DNA of 6,787 nt, from assembly GCA_003448835.1 (NCBI GenBank), contig DLXM01000197.1, forward strand, positions 1 to 6,787. Direction: 5' to 3'. This document shows, piece after piece, positions 1 through 6,036 of this stretch. Source of the stretch: Bacteroidota bacterium (lineage in GTDB: Bacteria; Bacteroidota; Rhodothermia; Balneolales; HLUCCA01). Position 1 is the stretch's first letter. Each line of letters opens with the position of its first letter. The notes beneath the pieces were generated by a model. It saw nothing but the letters and a program-made list of their open reading frames with translations. It was not told the DNA's origin and did not search any database. The position numbers and the translations under genes are program-made.

Positions 1-311
1 ACAGCTACGGAGTAGGTCCTCAGGGAGTATTATTACCCACATTTTGGCGATACCCGGGACAAACTACCTGCCACGGAGTACAACTTACTGACGGCCATAT
101 ACTTTATGAGTTCAACCAAAGTGACGAAGGTGGGCGATTTATTCGCCATGTAACTCAATATCAGATTGTTGAAATCGAAGACCATACGGACTTACGACCA
201 GGACAATTCTGGGTCACCGAATCCCAACTCCGTAACCTACTTCGGACCTCAAACCTCATCGGATTATCCTTAAGAATCGTCCTAAGTGCTCAACTCAACC
301 GCTTCCTCTAA
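1..311 (+). CDS. NDP-hexose 2,3-dehydratase, C-terminal 102 codons (5' end outside the window)
   Basis: The reading frame is open from base 3 to a TAA at 309-311, giving 102 residues with no start inside the window. Visible motifs are YGVGPQGVLLPTF near residues 2-14, NQSDEGGRF at 38-46, QYQIVEIED at 52-60 and GQFWVTESQLRNLL at 67-80. From memory these match the C-terminal repeat of the EvaA/TylCVI/SpnO family (Pfam NDP-hexose 2,3-dehydratase), whose members are about 450-490 residues and carry two Nudix-like modules; this fragment would be most of the second one. The family removes water across C2-C3 of an NDP-4-keto-6-deoxyhexose in the cytoplasm, the committed step to 2,6-dideoxy- and 2,3,6-trideoxysugars. 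By inference an antibiotic, O-antigen or other glycan cluster lies upstream. The usual ARSLL-like ending is replaced by a divergent LSLRIVLSAQL. The family call is fairly secure; the sugar product cannot be inferred. Confidence 0.85.
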   Translation, partial: SYGVGPQGVLLPTFWRYPGQTTCHGVQLTDGHILYEFNQSDEGGRFIRHVTQYQIVEIEDHTDLRPGQFWVTESQLRNLLRTSNLIGLSLRIVLSAQLNRFL

Positions 312-470
312 CCTGGATCTGTGAACAATACTTACCAATTGCACCATTCGAAAATACACTCAATGAGCAAACTTTAATCATTGGAATCAGGAATTTCAAT
401 TTCCCGGAAGCTGGTGTTGATTAAATAACAAAATTTCTCAACTAAAATTGCGATTTACATATTCCTCGGT

Positions 471-493
471 TTCCATATCCTTAGGGTGTGGAA
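471..493 (+). other. 10-bp stem-loop in intergenic DNA (possible 3' end or RNA-stability element)
   Basis: TTCCATATCC (471-480) pairs with GGGTGTGGAA (484-493) around a 3-nt TTA loop. Eight pairs are Watson-Crick and two are G-U, so the full stem forms only in + strand RNA. It lies 160 nt after the dehydratase stop. No T-tract follows (the next bases are TGAATGAAAATC), so it is not a standard intrinsic terminator. It could mark a processed 3' end of the upstream transcript or be chance. Confidence 0.45.
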
Positions 494-549
494 TGAATGA
501 AAATCAAAAAACTACAACATTTATACCTAAATATATTCGTGAAATCCCC

Positions 550-580
550 TTTGCGAACTTTTAATGTTTTTTTATAAATG
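550..580 (+). promoter_or_regulatory. candidate promoter for the DUF5916 gene
   Basis: Two promoter models overlap here. Read as sigma-70-like, TTGCGA (551-556) and TATAAA (573-578) are 16 nt apart. Read as the Bacteroidota primary-sigma type (TTTG, 19 nt, TAnnTTTG), TTTG is at 550-553 and TATAAATG at 573-580, exactly 19 nt between, with two mismatches in the -7 box. Transcription would begin near 585-588, leaving a leader of about 60 nt before the ATG at 649. AT-rich DNA yields such matches easily, so this remains a candidate. Confidence 0.4.
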
Positions 581-637
581 TGAATTAATTTTTTACCCAA
601 ATTCCTTAGTTATATTCAGGATTAGTCAATTCAGTTC

Positions 638-643
638 AAAAGG
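638..643 (+). promoter_or_regulatory. ribosome binding site for the ATG at 649
   Basis: AAAAGG lies 5 nt before ATG 649. It is a partial Shine-Dalgarno match and supports this start, as does the signal peptide that follows immediately. Confidence 0.5.
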
Positions 644-648
644 TTGGG

Positions 649-1524
649 ATGAAGTCAAAGAAATTGATGCTGATAGCATCTATTATTACTATATATGCAT
701 CGATAGGATACGGACAGTCAAGTCCCGTTGTCAACGATAATTACGTTATTCAGGCCCATCAAGTCCCATTGAATGAGCGTATTACATTAGATGGATCTTT
801 ATCCGAATCGGCTTGGTTAAGCGTAACTCCAATTACAAACTTCCGGCAGCAAGTCCCATTGGAAGGTGGAAATCCTACAGAACATACCGAAATTCGAATT
901 CTTTATGATGAAAATCATCTTTATATCGGCGCAATCATGCACGACTCCGATCCCTCAGCAATCCTCGCTTTTCAAAAACGATGGGACCAGGGACTCGGCG
1001 CTGACGATCGGTTTATGTGGATCCTCGACACTTTCAATGATGGTAGAAACGCATATTTCTTTGAAATTAATCCAGCCGGACTTATGGGCGATGGGTTATT
1101 AACCGTTGGACAAGGCACAAACATAAACAAAGCATGGAACGGAATCTGGGAAGCCCGGGTAAAAGTTTCCGAAATTGGGTGGACAGCCGAAATACGAATT
1201 CCATTTAAAACCCTCGATTTTAATGCCGATCAAACCGTTTGGGGAATAAATTTCCAGAGAACGGTACGCCGTAATAGTGAAGAAATTCTGTGGTCCGGAT
1301 GGCGTCTTAATCAAGGTTTGTTCCGACCACAAGACGCCGGAAAACTTGTAGGTTTGAACAATTTAAATCAAGGTCTCGGGCTGGAAATCAAACCATATTA
1401 TCAACCGTTAAACCTACTCGAACGTTCAACTCAAATGGTACCAGAAACGATAATTTCGATGCAGATGCCGGATTTGATGTCACATACAGTATTACACCTA
1501 GTTTTCGTACATCTTTATCTGTAA
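649..1524 (+). CDS. N-terminal part of the CBM9-like/DUF5916 protein (signal peptide and CBM9-like domain)
   Basis: This 291-codon ORF starts with a typical secretion signal: MKSKK, a hydrophobic core to about residue 19, and a likely cleavage after residue 22 (IGYG|QSS). The CBM9-like domain begins at ITLDGSLSESAW (45-56) and shows LYDENHLYIGA, the ADDRF...LDTFNDGRNAYFFEINPAG stretch (about 118-144), and GWTAEIRIPFKTLDF (about 177-191), the strand pattern common to these domains. The match to the family continues to about residue 252 (LEIKPYYQ). The last 25-30 residues, ending VFVHLYL, look out of frame, because the conserved continuation is found in the frame one base earlier. As read, the product would be exported but lack its barrel, so it is unlikely to reach its normal location. 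Start 649 is supported by AAAAGG at 638-643 and by the signal peptide. Confidence 0.75.
   Translation: MKSKKLMLIASIITIYASIGYGQSSPVVNDNYVIQAHQVPLNERITLDGSLSESAWLSVTPITNFRQQVPLEGGNPTEHTEIRILYDENHLYIGAIMHDSDPSAILAFQKRWDQGLGADDRFMWILDTFNDGRNAYFFEINPAGLMGDGLLTVGQGTNINKAWNGIWEARVKVSEIGWTAEIRIPFKTLDFNADQTVWGINFQRTVRRNSEEILWSGWRLNQGLFRPQDAGKLVGLNNLNQGLGLEIKPYYQPLNLLERSTQMVPETIISMQMPDLMSHTVLHLVFVHLYL
719..861 (+). repeat. 12-mer CAAGTCCC(A/G)TTG occurring three times in 143 bp
   Basis: CAAGTCCCGTTG is at 719-730, and CAAGTCCCATTG at 760-771 and 850-861. The last two are identical, exactly 90 bp apart, and encode QVPL in the same frame. The first lies in a different frame and encodes part of SSPVV. 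The spacings of 41 and 90 bp are not regular, so this is not a tandem array. It may be chance or a trace of local duplication. Confidence 0.4.
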
Positions 1525-1583
1525 ACACTGATTTTGCAGAGTCTGAAGTAGATCAAAGACGTGTAAATCTTACTCGTTTCCCT

Positions 1584-2858
1584 TTGGTATTTCCAGAGCA
1601 ACGTAGCTTCTTCCTCGAAGGATCCAGTATTTTTAGTTTCGCAGAATCCAGCTCAGTGAATCCATTTTTCAGTCGTCGAATCGGACTAGTGAATGGTGCT
1701 CCGGTTCCGATCTTGTTTGGTGCCAGAGCAATCGGACGCGCTGGCAATACTAACATCGGATTTTATCAAATCAGAACGGCAAAAAGTGATGTCAACGAAG
1801 AAGATTTCACCGTCGCTCGTATCACTCAAAACATCTTCAAAGAGAGTCGAATTGGGATAATTTATACCCGAAGAGCAACTATGAATGATGAGCTCACACC
1901 CGTTCGGGAGACTTTTGGCACCGACTTTGAAATGGCCACATCCAACTTTATGGGTGATAAAAATCTTCAATTCCAATTATTCTTTGTGGGTCACACGTTA
2001 AATGGTCTCAATGATACAAGTGAGTTTTTGGATCGAACCGCACGTGGATTTCGACTTTCTTTCCCGAATTTTCCATTTTACGGACACGCTTCATACCGTG
2101 AATTTGGAATCGCATACAATCCGGCAGTCGGCATAGCTCCAAGAAATGGGTTTCGTAGATTTCAACCATCTATTGGATACCAGAAAGTATTAAGTAACAA
2201 TAAAATTATCCGTTCCTTAACAACTGAAATCAGATACACCAACTTTATGGACATGGATTTCAAACCAGAATCCATTGAATTCATCTTTCAACCTGTTGAA
2301 ATGGTGTTCGAAAGTGGAGACGAAATTGAATTTCAAACCGGATTCTACTCTGAACGTCTCATTGAAGATTTTGATATCCAACGCAATGGCAAACACATAG
2401 TTCCGGTTGGAACCTACAAGCATCCATTTTTCCGAACTCAAGTCACGACAGCCAGATATCGATTAATTTCTACCGAATTTTCATTCCTCAGAGAAGGATA
2501 CTGGACTGGAACCCGGAATGAATACATCGGTAGAGTAACCGTTCGACCATACATCGGTATAAACCTCACAGCTAACTGGTCTCGTGAAGATATTGAGCTC
2601 CATGACGGAGCATTTCATGCCGATGTTTATAGGTTCAGAGGTAATATTGACCTCACTCCTTTTACATCCTATACTTCGATGATTCAGTACGATAACCTGA
2701 GTCGACTCATGGGTCTATATCAACGATTTCATTGGATAATCACACCCGGTACTGACCTTTATCTGGTCTATACCTGGAACTGGCGAGAATTAAACAACCG
2801 ATTCACACCACTTGAAACCAGCGGTTCTATAAAATTGAGTTATACACATCGTCTTTAA
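1584..2858 (+). CDS. C-terminal part of the DUF5916 beta-barrel protein (no true start of its own)
   Basis: This 424-codon stretch carries the barrel part of the split gene. TTG 1584 is merely the first acceptable start codon in the frame and sits inside a conserved motif (NLTRFPLVFPEQRSFFLEG), so it is probably not used. The same frame is open back to 1311 and carries DAGFDVTYSITP and NTDFAESEVDQ upstream of it, while no ATG occurs between 1311 and 1584. The rest consists of alternating aromatic and polar residues in predicted strands (for example TEFSFLREGYWTG and YLVYTWNWRELNNRF), ending SIKLSYTHRL, as expected for an outer-membrane barrel. Family knowledge places such proteins in the outer membrane of Bacteroidota and relatives, function unknown. 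Without the N-terminal signal peptide this fragment could not be exported if translated separately. Confidence 0.7.
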   Translation: MVFPEQRSFFLEGSSIFSFAESSSVNPFFSRRIGLVNGAPVPILFGARAIGRAGNTNIGFYQIRTAKSDVNEEDFTVARITQNIFKESRIGIIYTRRATMNDELTPVRETFGTDFEMATSNFMGDKNLQFQLFFVGHTLNGLNDTSEFLDRTARGFRLSFPNFPFYGHASYREFGIAYNPAVGIAPRNGFRRFQPSIGYQKVLSNNKIIRSLTTEIRYTNFMDMDFKPESIEFIFQPVEMVFESGDEIEFQTGFYSERLIEDFDIQRNGKHIVPVGTYKHPFFRTQVTTARYRLISTEFSFLREGYWTGTRNEYIGRVTVRPYIGINLTANWSREDIELHDGAFHADVYRFRGNIDLTPFTSYTSMIQYDNLSRLMGLYQRFHWIITPGTDLYLVYTWNWRELNNRFTPLETSGSIKLSYTHRL

Positions 2859-2910
2859 AGCTAAAGATTTTATATTGATGGATATCGTTAATTATCTAAC
2901 TACATCCGTC

Positions 2911-5328
2911 ATGAAATATCTAATTCGTTTATTTGTCGTTACCATCATTCTAACGACCAGCATAACTGTTGTTTCAGCACAAACTACTTATCAAACACCA
3001 CCACTAGAAGTTGCTGCACTTGTGGATGCCCCTTCGAGTCCTGGTTTTATGTTGTCACCGGACCGATCCGTTGCCATTTTACTACATTCACCCGGAGTTC
3101 GGACAATTGAAGACCTTGCACAACCTGAATACCGCCTTGCCGGAATCCGAATAAATCCACGAACCAATGGACCTAGTCGTTCAGGTTACAATAATCGCCT
3201 TACAATTATGAATCTGGATGATCTCAGCGAACGAGATATCACAGGACTACCAAACAACCCAAGAATCCAGAATGTGAGTTTTTCTCCCAATGGTGAAAGA
3301 CTCGCTTTTACGCTAACCATGGATCGCCACATCGAACTGTGGACAGCTGAAATCTCATCTGCTCAAGCAAAAAGAACTGGAACTTTTGCTGTAAATAACA
3401 CATGGTTTGGGGCACCATTCGACTGGTTTCCAAATAGCACAAAGCTTTTAGTTCGAGCAATCTCACCCAACCGCGACGCTGAACCAATCCGTAGTCTTGC
3501 GCCAGCCGGACCAACTATTCAGGATGGAACCGGAGATGCAGCACCTGCCCGTACTTATCAGGATTTACTAACTGATGCTCATGATGAGGCGCTGTTTGAT
3601 TATTTCTTTACGTCTCAGCTTATGGTAGTTGACATAAATGGAACAGCCACAAATTTAGGAAATGAAGCCATTTATTCTTCGATTTCAGTTTCACCGGACG
3701 GACAGTATATCCTCACCAGCCAGATCGAACACCCTTACTCATATACGGTTCCGGCAAGCAGATTCCCTCAAACCACTCAAGTGTGGGATAATCAGGGAAA
3801 TGTCGTCACAACGATTGCGAAAATCCCATTACTCGATAATGTTCCGATAGCATTTAATTCAACCTGGGAAGGAAGACGTAGCATATCATGGAGAGCAGAT
3901 GCTCCATCTACACTTTATTTTATTGAAGCACAGGACGGTGGAAACCCGGAAAATGACGCTGAGATTCGTGATATTGTGTACTTATTGGATGCCCCATTTA
4001 ACGGAGCACCTATCGAACTCGCACAACTTGCCACCAGATATGCGGGGATTGCCTGGGGTAACGATGAGCTCGCAATTGTATCGGAATCCTGGAGAGCAAC
4101 CAGAAATACTAAATCATGGAGAGTCCAACCCGGGAATCCGTCCACTGAAAAAGCATTGTTGTTTGACAGAAATTATGAAGATCGCTACACCGATCCCGGA
4201 AGTCCAATGTATAAATCGCTTGGAAATGGATTTTCGGCCATGCACCTCATCAACAATGGTTCTGAAATTTTGATGTCAGGACAAGGTGCATCACCCGAAG
4301 GTATGAGACCTTTTTTACGAGCTTTTAATTTCGGGGATAATTCAATTCGTGAATTGTGGAGATCGGAAGCTCCCTATTATGCATCTGTTTCGGCAATTGT
4401 TGACGATGAAGCAAATACTGTGATCATCCGCCGTGAATCAAATGATATCCCGCCTAATTATGTGGAAGTCAATTTAGAAAATGGTCGATCCAGATCAATT
4501 ACTGATTTCCCACATCCGACTCCGGAATTGGTCGGAGTACAATCTGAGTTTCTGACGTACGAACGTTCAGACGGACTTCCACTCACCGGTCAACTACTTC
4601 TTCCACCTGGATATAATGCAGAGCGTGACGGTCCATTACCGTTGATGATTTGGGCGTATCCACGCGAATTTGCCAGTGCCGATGCAGCTGGACAGGTCAC
4701 CGACAGTCCGCATCGATTTAATGCCATCAGTTACTGGGGACCACATTTTCTAGTAACTCAGGGATATGCGGTGTTGAATAATGCATCAATGCCGATTGTT
4801 GCGCCGGGTCCGGGACAAGAACCAAATGACATTTTCCTTGAGCAGTTGGTAGGAAACGCCAAAGCAGCGATTGATTATTTAGCCCAGCGAGGAATTGCAG
4901 ATCCGGACCGAGTGGCAGTTGGAGGACATTCGTATGGTGCATTTATGACTGGTAATTTGTTAGCACATTCTAACCTATTCAAAGCTGGAATTGCACGAAG
5001 TGGTGCTTATAATCGAAGTTTAACACCGTTTGGATTTCAGGCGGAGCCAAGATCTATATGGGAAGCACGCGATACATACATTAATATGTCCCCGTTTTTC
5101 TTTGCACACCAGATAAAAACACCAATACTGTTTATACATGGTGAAGCGGATAATAACTCAGGTACATTCCCGATTCAAAGTGATCGGATGTTCCAGGCAG
5201 TTAAAGGAAACGGAGGAACAGCGCGATTAGTGATGTTACCTCATGAAAGCCATGGATATGCAGCTCGCGAGTCACTATTGCATATGTTGTGGGAAACCAT
5301 TGAGTGGTTGGATAAATACGTTAAGTAA
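2911..5328 (+). CDS. secreted S9 family serine peptidase, glutamyl endopeptidase (S9D/CGEP)-like
   Basis: The 805-residue product has a signal peptide (MKYLIRLFVV..., likely cleavage VSA|Q after residue 23), a beta-propeller-like region (about 25-530) and a C-terminal alpha/beta-hydrolase domain (about 540-805). The triad is visible: Ser674 in GGHSYGAF, Asp747 in HGEADNNSGT and His781 in HESHGY. TPPLEVAALVDAP and LAGIRINPRTN near the N-terminus, with SGAYNRSLTPFGFQ and the HGEADNN and HESHGY boxes, recall plant chloroplast glutamyl endopeptidase and its bacterial relatives, so cleavage after Glu is a reasonable guess but not shown. The enzyme probably acts in the periplasm or outside the cell on peptides. 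ATG 2911 is chosen because it gives a standard signal peptide; ATG 2878 or TTG 2875 would add 11-12 residues, and none has a good ribosome binding site. It lies 52 nt after the DUF5916 gene with no obvious promoter or terminator between, suggesting one transcript. Confidence 0.9.
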   Translation: MKYLIRLFVVTIILTTSITVVSAQTTYQTPPLEVAALVDAPSSPGFMLSPDRSVAILLHSPGVRTIEDLAQPEYRLAGIRINPRTNGPSRSGYNNRLTIMNLDDLSERDITGLPNNPRIQNVSFSPNGERLAFTLTMDRHIELWTAEISSAQAKRTGTFAVNNTWFGAPFDWFPNSTKLLVRAISPNRDAEPIRSLAPAGPTIQDGTGDAAPARTYQDLLTDAHDEALFDYFFTSQLMVVDINGTATNLGNEAIYSSISVSPDGQYILTSQIEHPYSYTVPASRFPQTTQVWDNQGNVVTTIAKIPLLDNVPIAFNSTWEGRRSISWRADAPSTLYFIEAQDGGNPENDAEIRDIVYLLDAPFNGAPIELAQLATRYAGIAWGNDELAIVSESWRATRNTKSWRVQPGNPSTEKALLFDRNYEDRYTDPGSPMYKSLGNGFSAMHLINNGSEILMSGQGASPEGMRPFLRAFNFGDNSIRELWRSEAPYYASVSAIVDDEANTVIIRRESNDIPPNYVEVNLENGRSRSITDFPHPTPELVGVQSEFLTYERSDGLPLTGQLLLPPGYNAERDGPLPLMIWAYPREFASADAAGQVTDSPHRFNAISYWGPHFLVTQGYAVLNNASMPIVAPGPGQEPNDIFLEQLVGNAKAAIDYLAQRGIADPDRVAVGGHSYGAFMTGNLLAHSNLFKAGIARSGAYNRSLTPFGFQAEPRSIWEARDTYINMSPFFFAHQIKTPILFIHGEADNNSGTFPIQSDRMFQAVKGNGGTARLVMLPHESHGYAARESLLHMLWETIEWLDKYVK

Positions 5329-5357
5329 TGTAATACTTCAGGAACTATTATGGTGCG

Positions 5358-5395
5358 CTCAGGATTGTCTTCATGTAGAATAACAATCCGTTGAG
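5358..5395 (+). other. imperfect hairpin between the S9 peptidase and the sigma-factor gene
   Basis: CTCA (5358-5361) pairs with TGAG (5392-5395), GGATTGT (5362-5368) with ACAATCC (5383-5389), and TTC (5370-5372) with GAA (5378-5380) around the loop ATGTA. This makes 14 pairs with a 2-nt bulge and a small internal loop. It begins 29 nt after the peptidase stop and ends 26 nt before the likely sigma start. No T-tract follows (TCCAAAAATACG), so it is not a classical terminator on either strand. It could slow or end the upstream transcript, form part of the sigma-factor leader, or be a protein site. Confidence 0.45.
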
Positions 5396-5421
5396 TCCAA
5401 AAATACGTATATAAAATACAA

Positions 5422-6033
5422 TTGATAATAATCATCCTTAATACGATACTTCGTGCGAGCGGCATTACTGCTTCACGCGAGAAAGATCTTTTGAAACGCA
5501 TTTCGAATGCCGATTCAAAAGCTTTTGAAGATTTCTATGATCTATACCATGGCATCATGTTCAGGTTGATTTATTCAATTGTAAGGCAAAAAGAAGAAGC
5601 TGAAGATATATTGCAGGAAGTATTACATCAAATTTGGACAAGGTCCACTTTTTATGACGAATCTAAAGGATCGGTCTATACCTGGGTATCTACAATGAGT
5701 AGAAATAAAGCATTAGATTATCTCAGGTCGAAATCACATAAGAATAATCTTAAAACAGATAAAGACCCGGATTTTTTTATCCTTTCCAATATCGAATCCA
5801 ACGGGCTAGACCCACTTGAAAAAACAATTTTAAATAACCGAGCATTGATTCTAAGTGAAGCTTTATCATCCATACCCGATGACCAAAAATTGGTATTACA
5901 GATTGCTTATTTTGAAGGATGTTCACAATCTGAGATCGCAGAAAAACTCGGGATTCCACTTGGGACAGTAAAAACACGCATGCGCCAGGGACTGATTAAA
6001 CTGGAATCACTTCTATCTAAGGTAATGAGGTGA
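5422..6033 (+). CDS. ECF-type RNA polymerase sigma factor (sigma-70 family)
   Basis: The 203-residue protein has only sigma regions 2 and 4, the ECF layout. Region 2 spans about 31-98: AFEDFYDLYHGIMFRLIYSI, the core-binding EAEDILQEV (59-67), VYTWVSTMSRNKALDYLRSK. Region 4 spans about 135-200: LSSIPDDQKLVLQIAYFEG, then the helix-turn-helix SQSEIAEKLGIPLGTVKTRMRQ (split here: SQSEIAEKLGIPLG, TVKTRMRQ) at 168-189. It directs RNA polymerase to a specific promoter set, held in check by the anti-sigma factor 3 nt downstream. The start is uncertain: no ATG exists in any forward frame between 5401 and 5500. TTG 5422 gives an odd hydrophobic N-terminus (MIIIILN), while TTG 5491 would cut into the first helix. 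A TGA at 5392-5394 closes the frame upstream. The family resembles SigK-like ECF factors paired with RskA-type regulators; target genes are unknown. Confidence 0.9.
   Translation: MIIIILNTILRASGITASREKDLLKRISNADSKAFEDFYDLYHGIMFRLIYSIVRQKEEAEDILQEVLHQIWTRSTFYDESKGSVYTWVSTMSRNKALDYLRSKSHKNNLKTDKDPDFFILSNIESNGLDPLEKTILNNRALILSEALSSIPDDQKLVLQIAYFEGCSQSEIAEKLGIPLGTVKTRMRQGLIKLESLLSKVMR
6027..6033 (+). promoter_or_regulatory. strong ribosome binding site of the anti-sigma gene, inside the sigma stop region
   Basis: GAGGTGA is a near-perfect Shine-Dalgarno match and includes the TGA stop of the sigma gene (6031-6033). ATG 6037 follows 3 nt later. The layout indicates translational coupling, which keeps sigma and anti-sigma amounts matched. 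It is the best ribosome binding site in the window and fixes the anti-sigma start. Confidence 0.75.
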
Positions 6034-6036
6034 GAA

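Larger units (their letters stand above)
312..648. other. intergenic region, 337 bp, no convincing gene
   Basis: The stretch is AT-rich and separates the sugar gene from the DUF5916 gene. It contains a 10-bp hairpin (471-493), a promoter candidate (550-580) and an 8-bp inverted repeat TTTAATCA/TGATTAAA at 373-380 and 418-425 with a 37-nt spacer, too open to be a terminator. A 23-codon ORF begins at ATG 493 and ends at TAA 562-564 (peptide starts MNENQKTTTFIPKYIREIPF). It has no Shine-Dalgarno site and no recognised family, so I do not call it a gene. I see no tRNA, riboswitch or insertion-sequence signature, and no classical stem plus T-tract terminator after the dehydratase stop. Confidence 0.7.
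649..2858 (+). pseudogene. frameshifted gene for an exported CBM9-like / DUF5916 outer-membrane beta-barrel protein
   Basis: Two ORFs in different frames together encode one protein of the family usually annotated 'carbohydrate binding family 9 domain-containing protein' or DUF5916. With one base restored the product would be about 736 residues, normal for the family. In order: a signal peptide, a CBM9-like beta-sandwich (about residues 45-240), a GLGLEIKPYY linker, the conserved DAGFDVTYS...NTDFAESEVD...NLTRF...FPEQRSFFLEG block, and a C-terminal region of alternating amphipathic strands typical of an outer-membrane barrel. The frame changes from that of 649 to one base earlier (net loss of one base) somewhere in about 1395-1443. 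The function of the family is unknown; surface polymer binding or transport is only a guess. The rest of the reading frame is intact, so the lesion is recent, a sequence error, or bypassed by recoding. The S9 peptidase gene follows closely and may share its transcript. Confidence 0.8.

Noticed and set aside
373..425. Inverted repeat TTTAATCA / TGATTAAA as terminator of the dehydratase gene
   Set aside because: The arms are AT-only except one pair and 37 nt apart, and no T-tract follows, so a stable terminator is unlikely.
493..564. 23-codon ORF in the intergenic region
   Set aside because: It has no ribosome binding site, overlaps the hairpin by one base, shows no recognisable family or motif, and is of a length expected by chance.
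1099..1332. Minus-strand ORFs across the window (e.g. 1099-1332, 1686-1976, 3915-4145, 5241-5501)
   Set aside because: They lie antisense to genes with clear family matches, or run partly into the peptidase-sigma gap, and have no recognisable domains or ribosome binding sites.
1404..1447. Programmed -1 frameshifting in the DUF5916 gene
   Set aside because: No X XXY YYZ heptamer occurs in the correct phase (TTAAACC at 1408-1414 is out of phase), and I found no obvious downstream stimulatory structure. Mutation or sequence error is simpler.
1584..1586. TTG 1584 as a genuine start of an independent gene
   Set aside because: It lies inside the conserved NLTRF...FPEQRSFFLEG block, has no ribosome binding site, and family-conserved sequence continues upstream in the same frame.
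5350..5394. 14-codon ORF (ATG 5350 to TGA 5392) in the same frame as the sigma gene, as a recoded N-terminal extension
   Set aside because: TGA is used as a normal stop for the sigma gene itself (6031-6033), ECF sigma factors do not need such an extension, and the peptide resembles no sigma N-terminus. No selenocysteine context is expected in a sigma factor.
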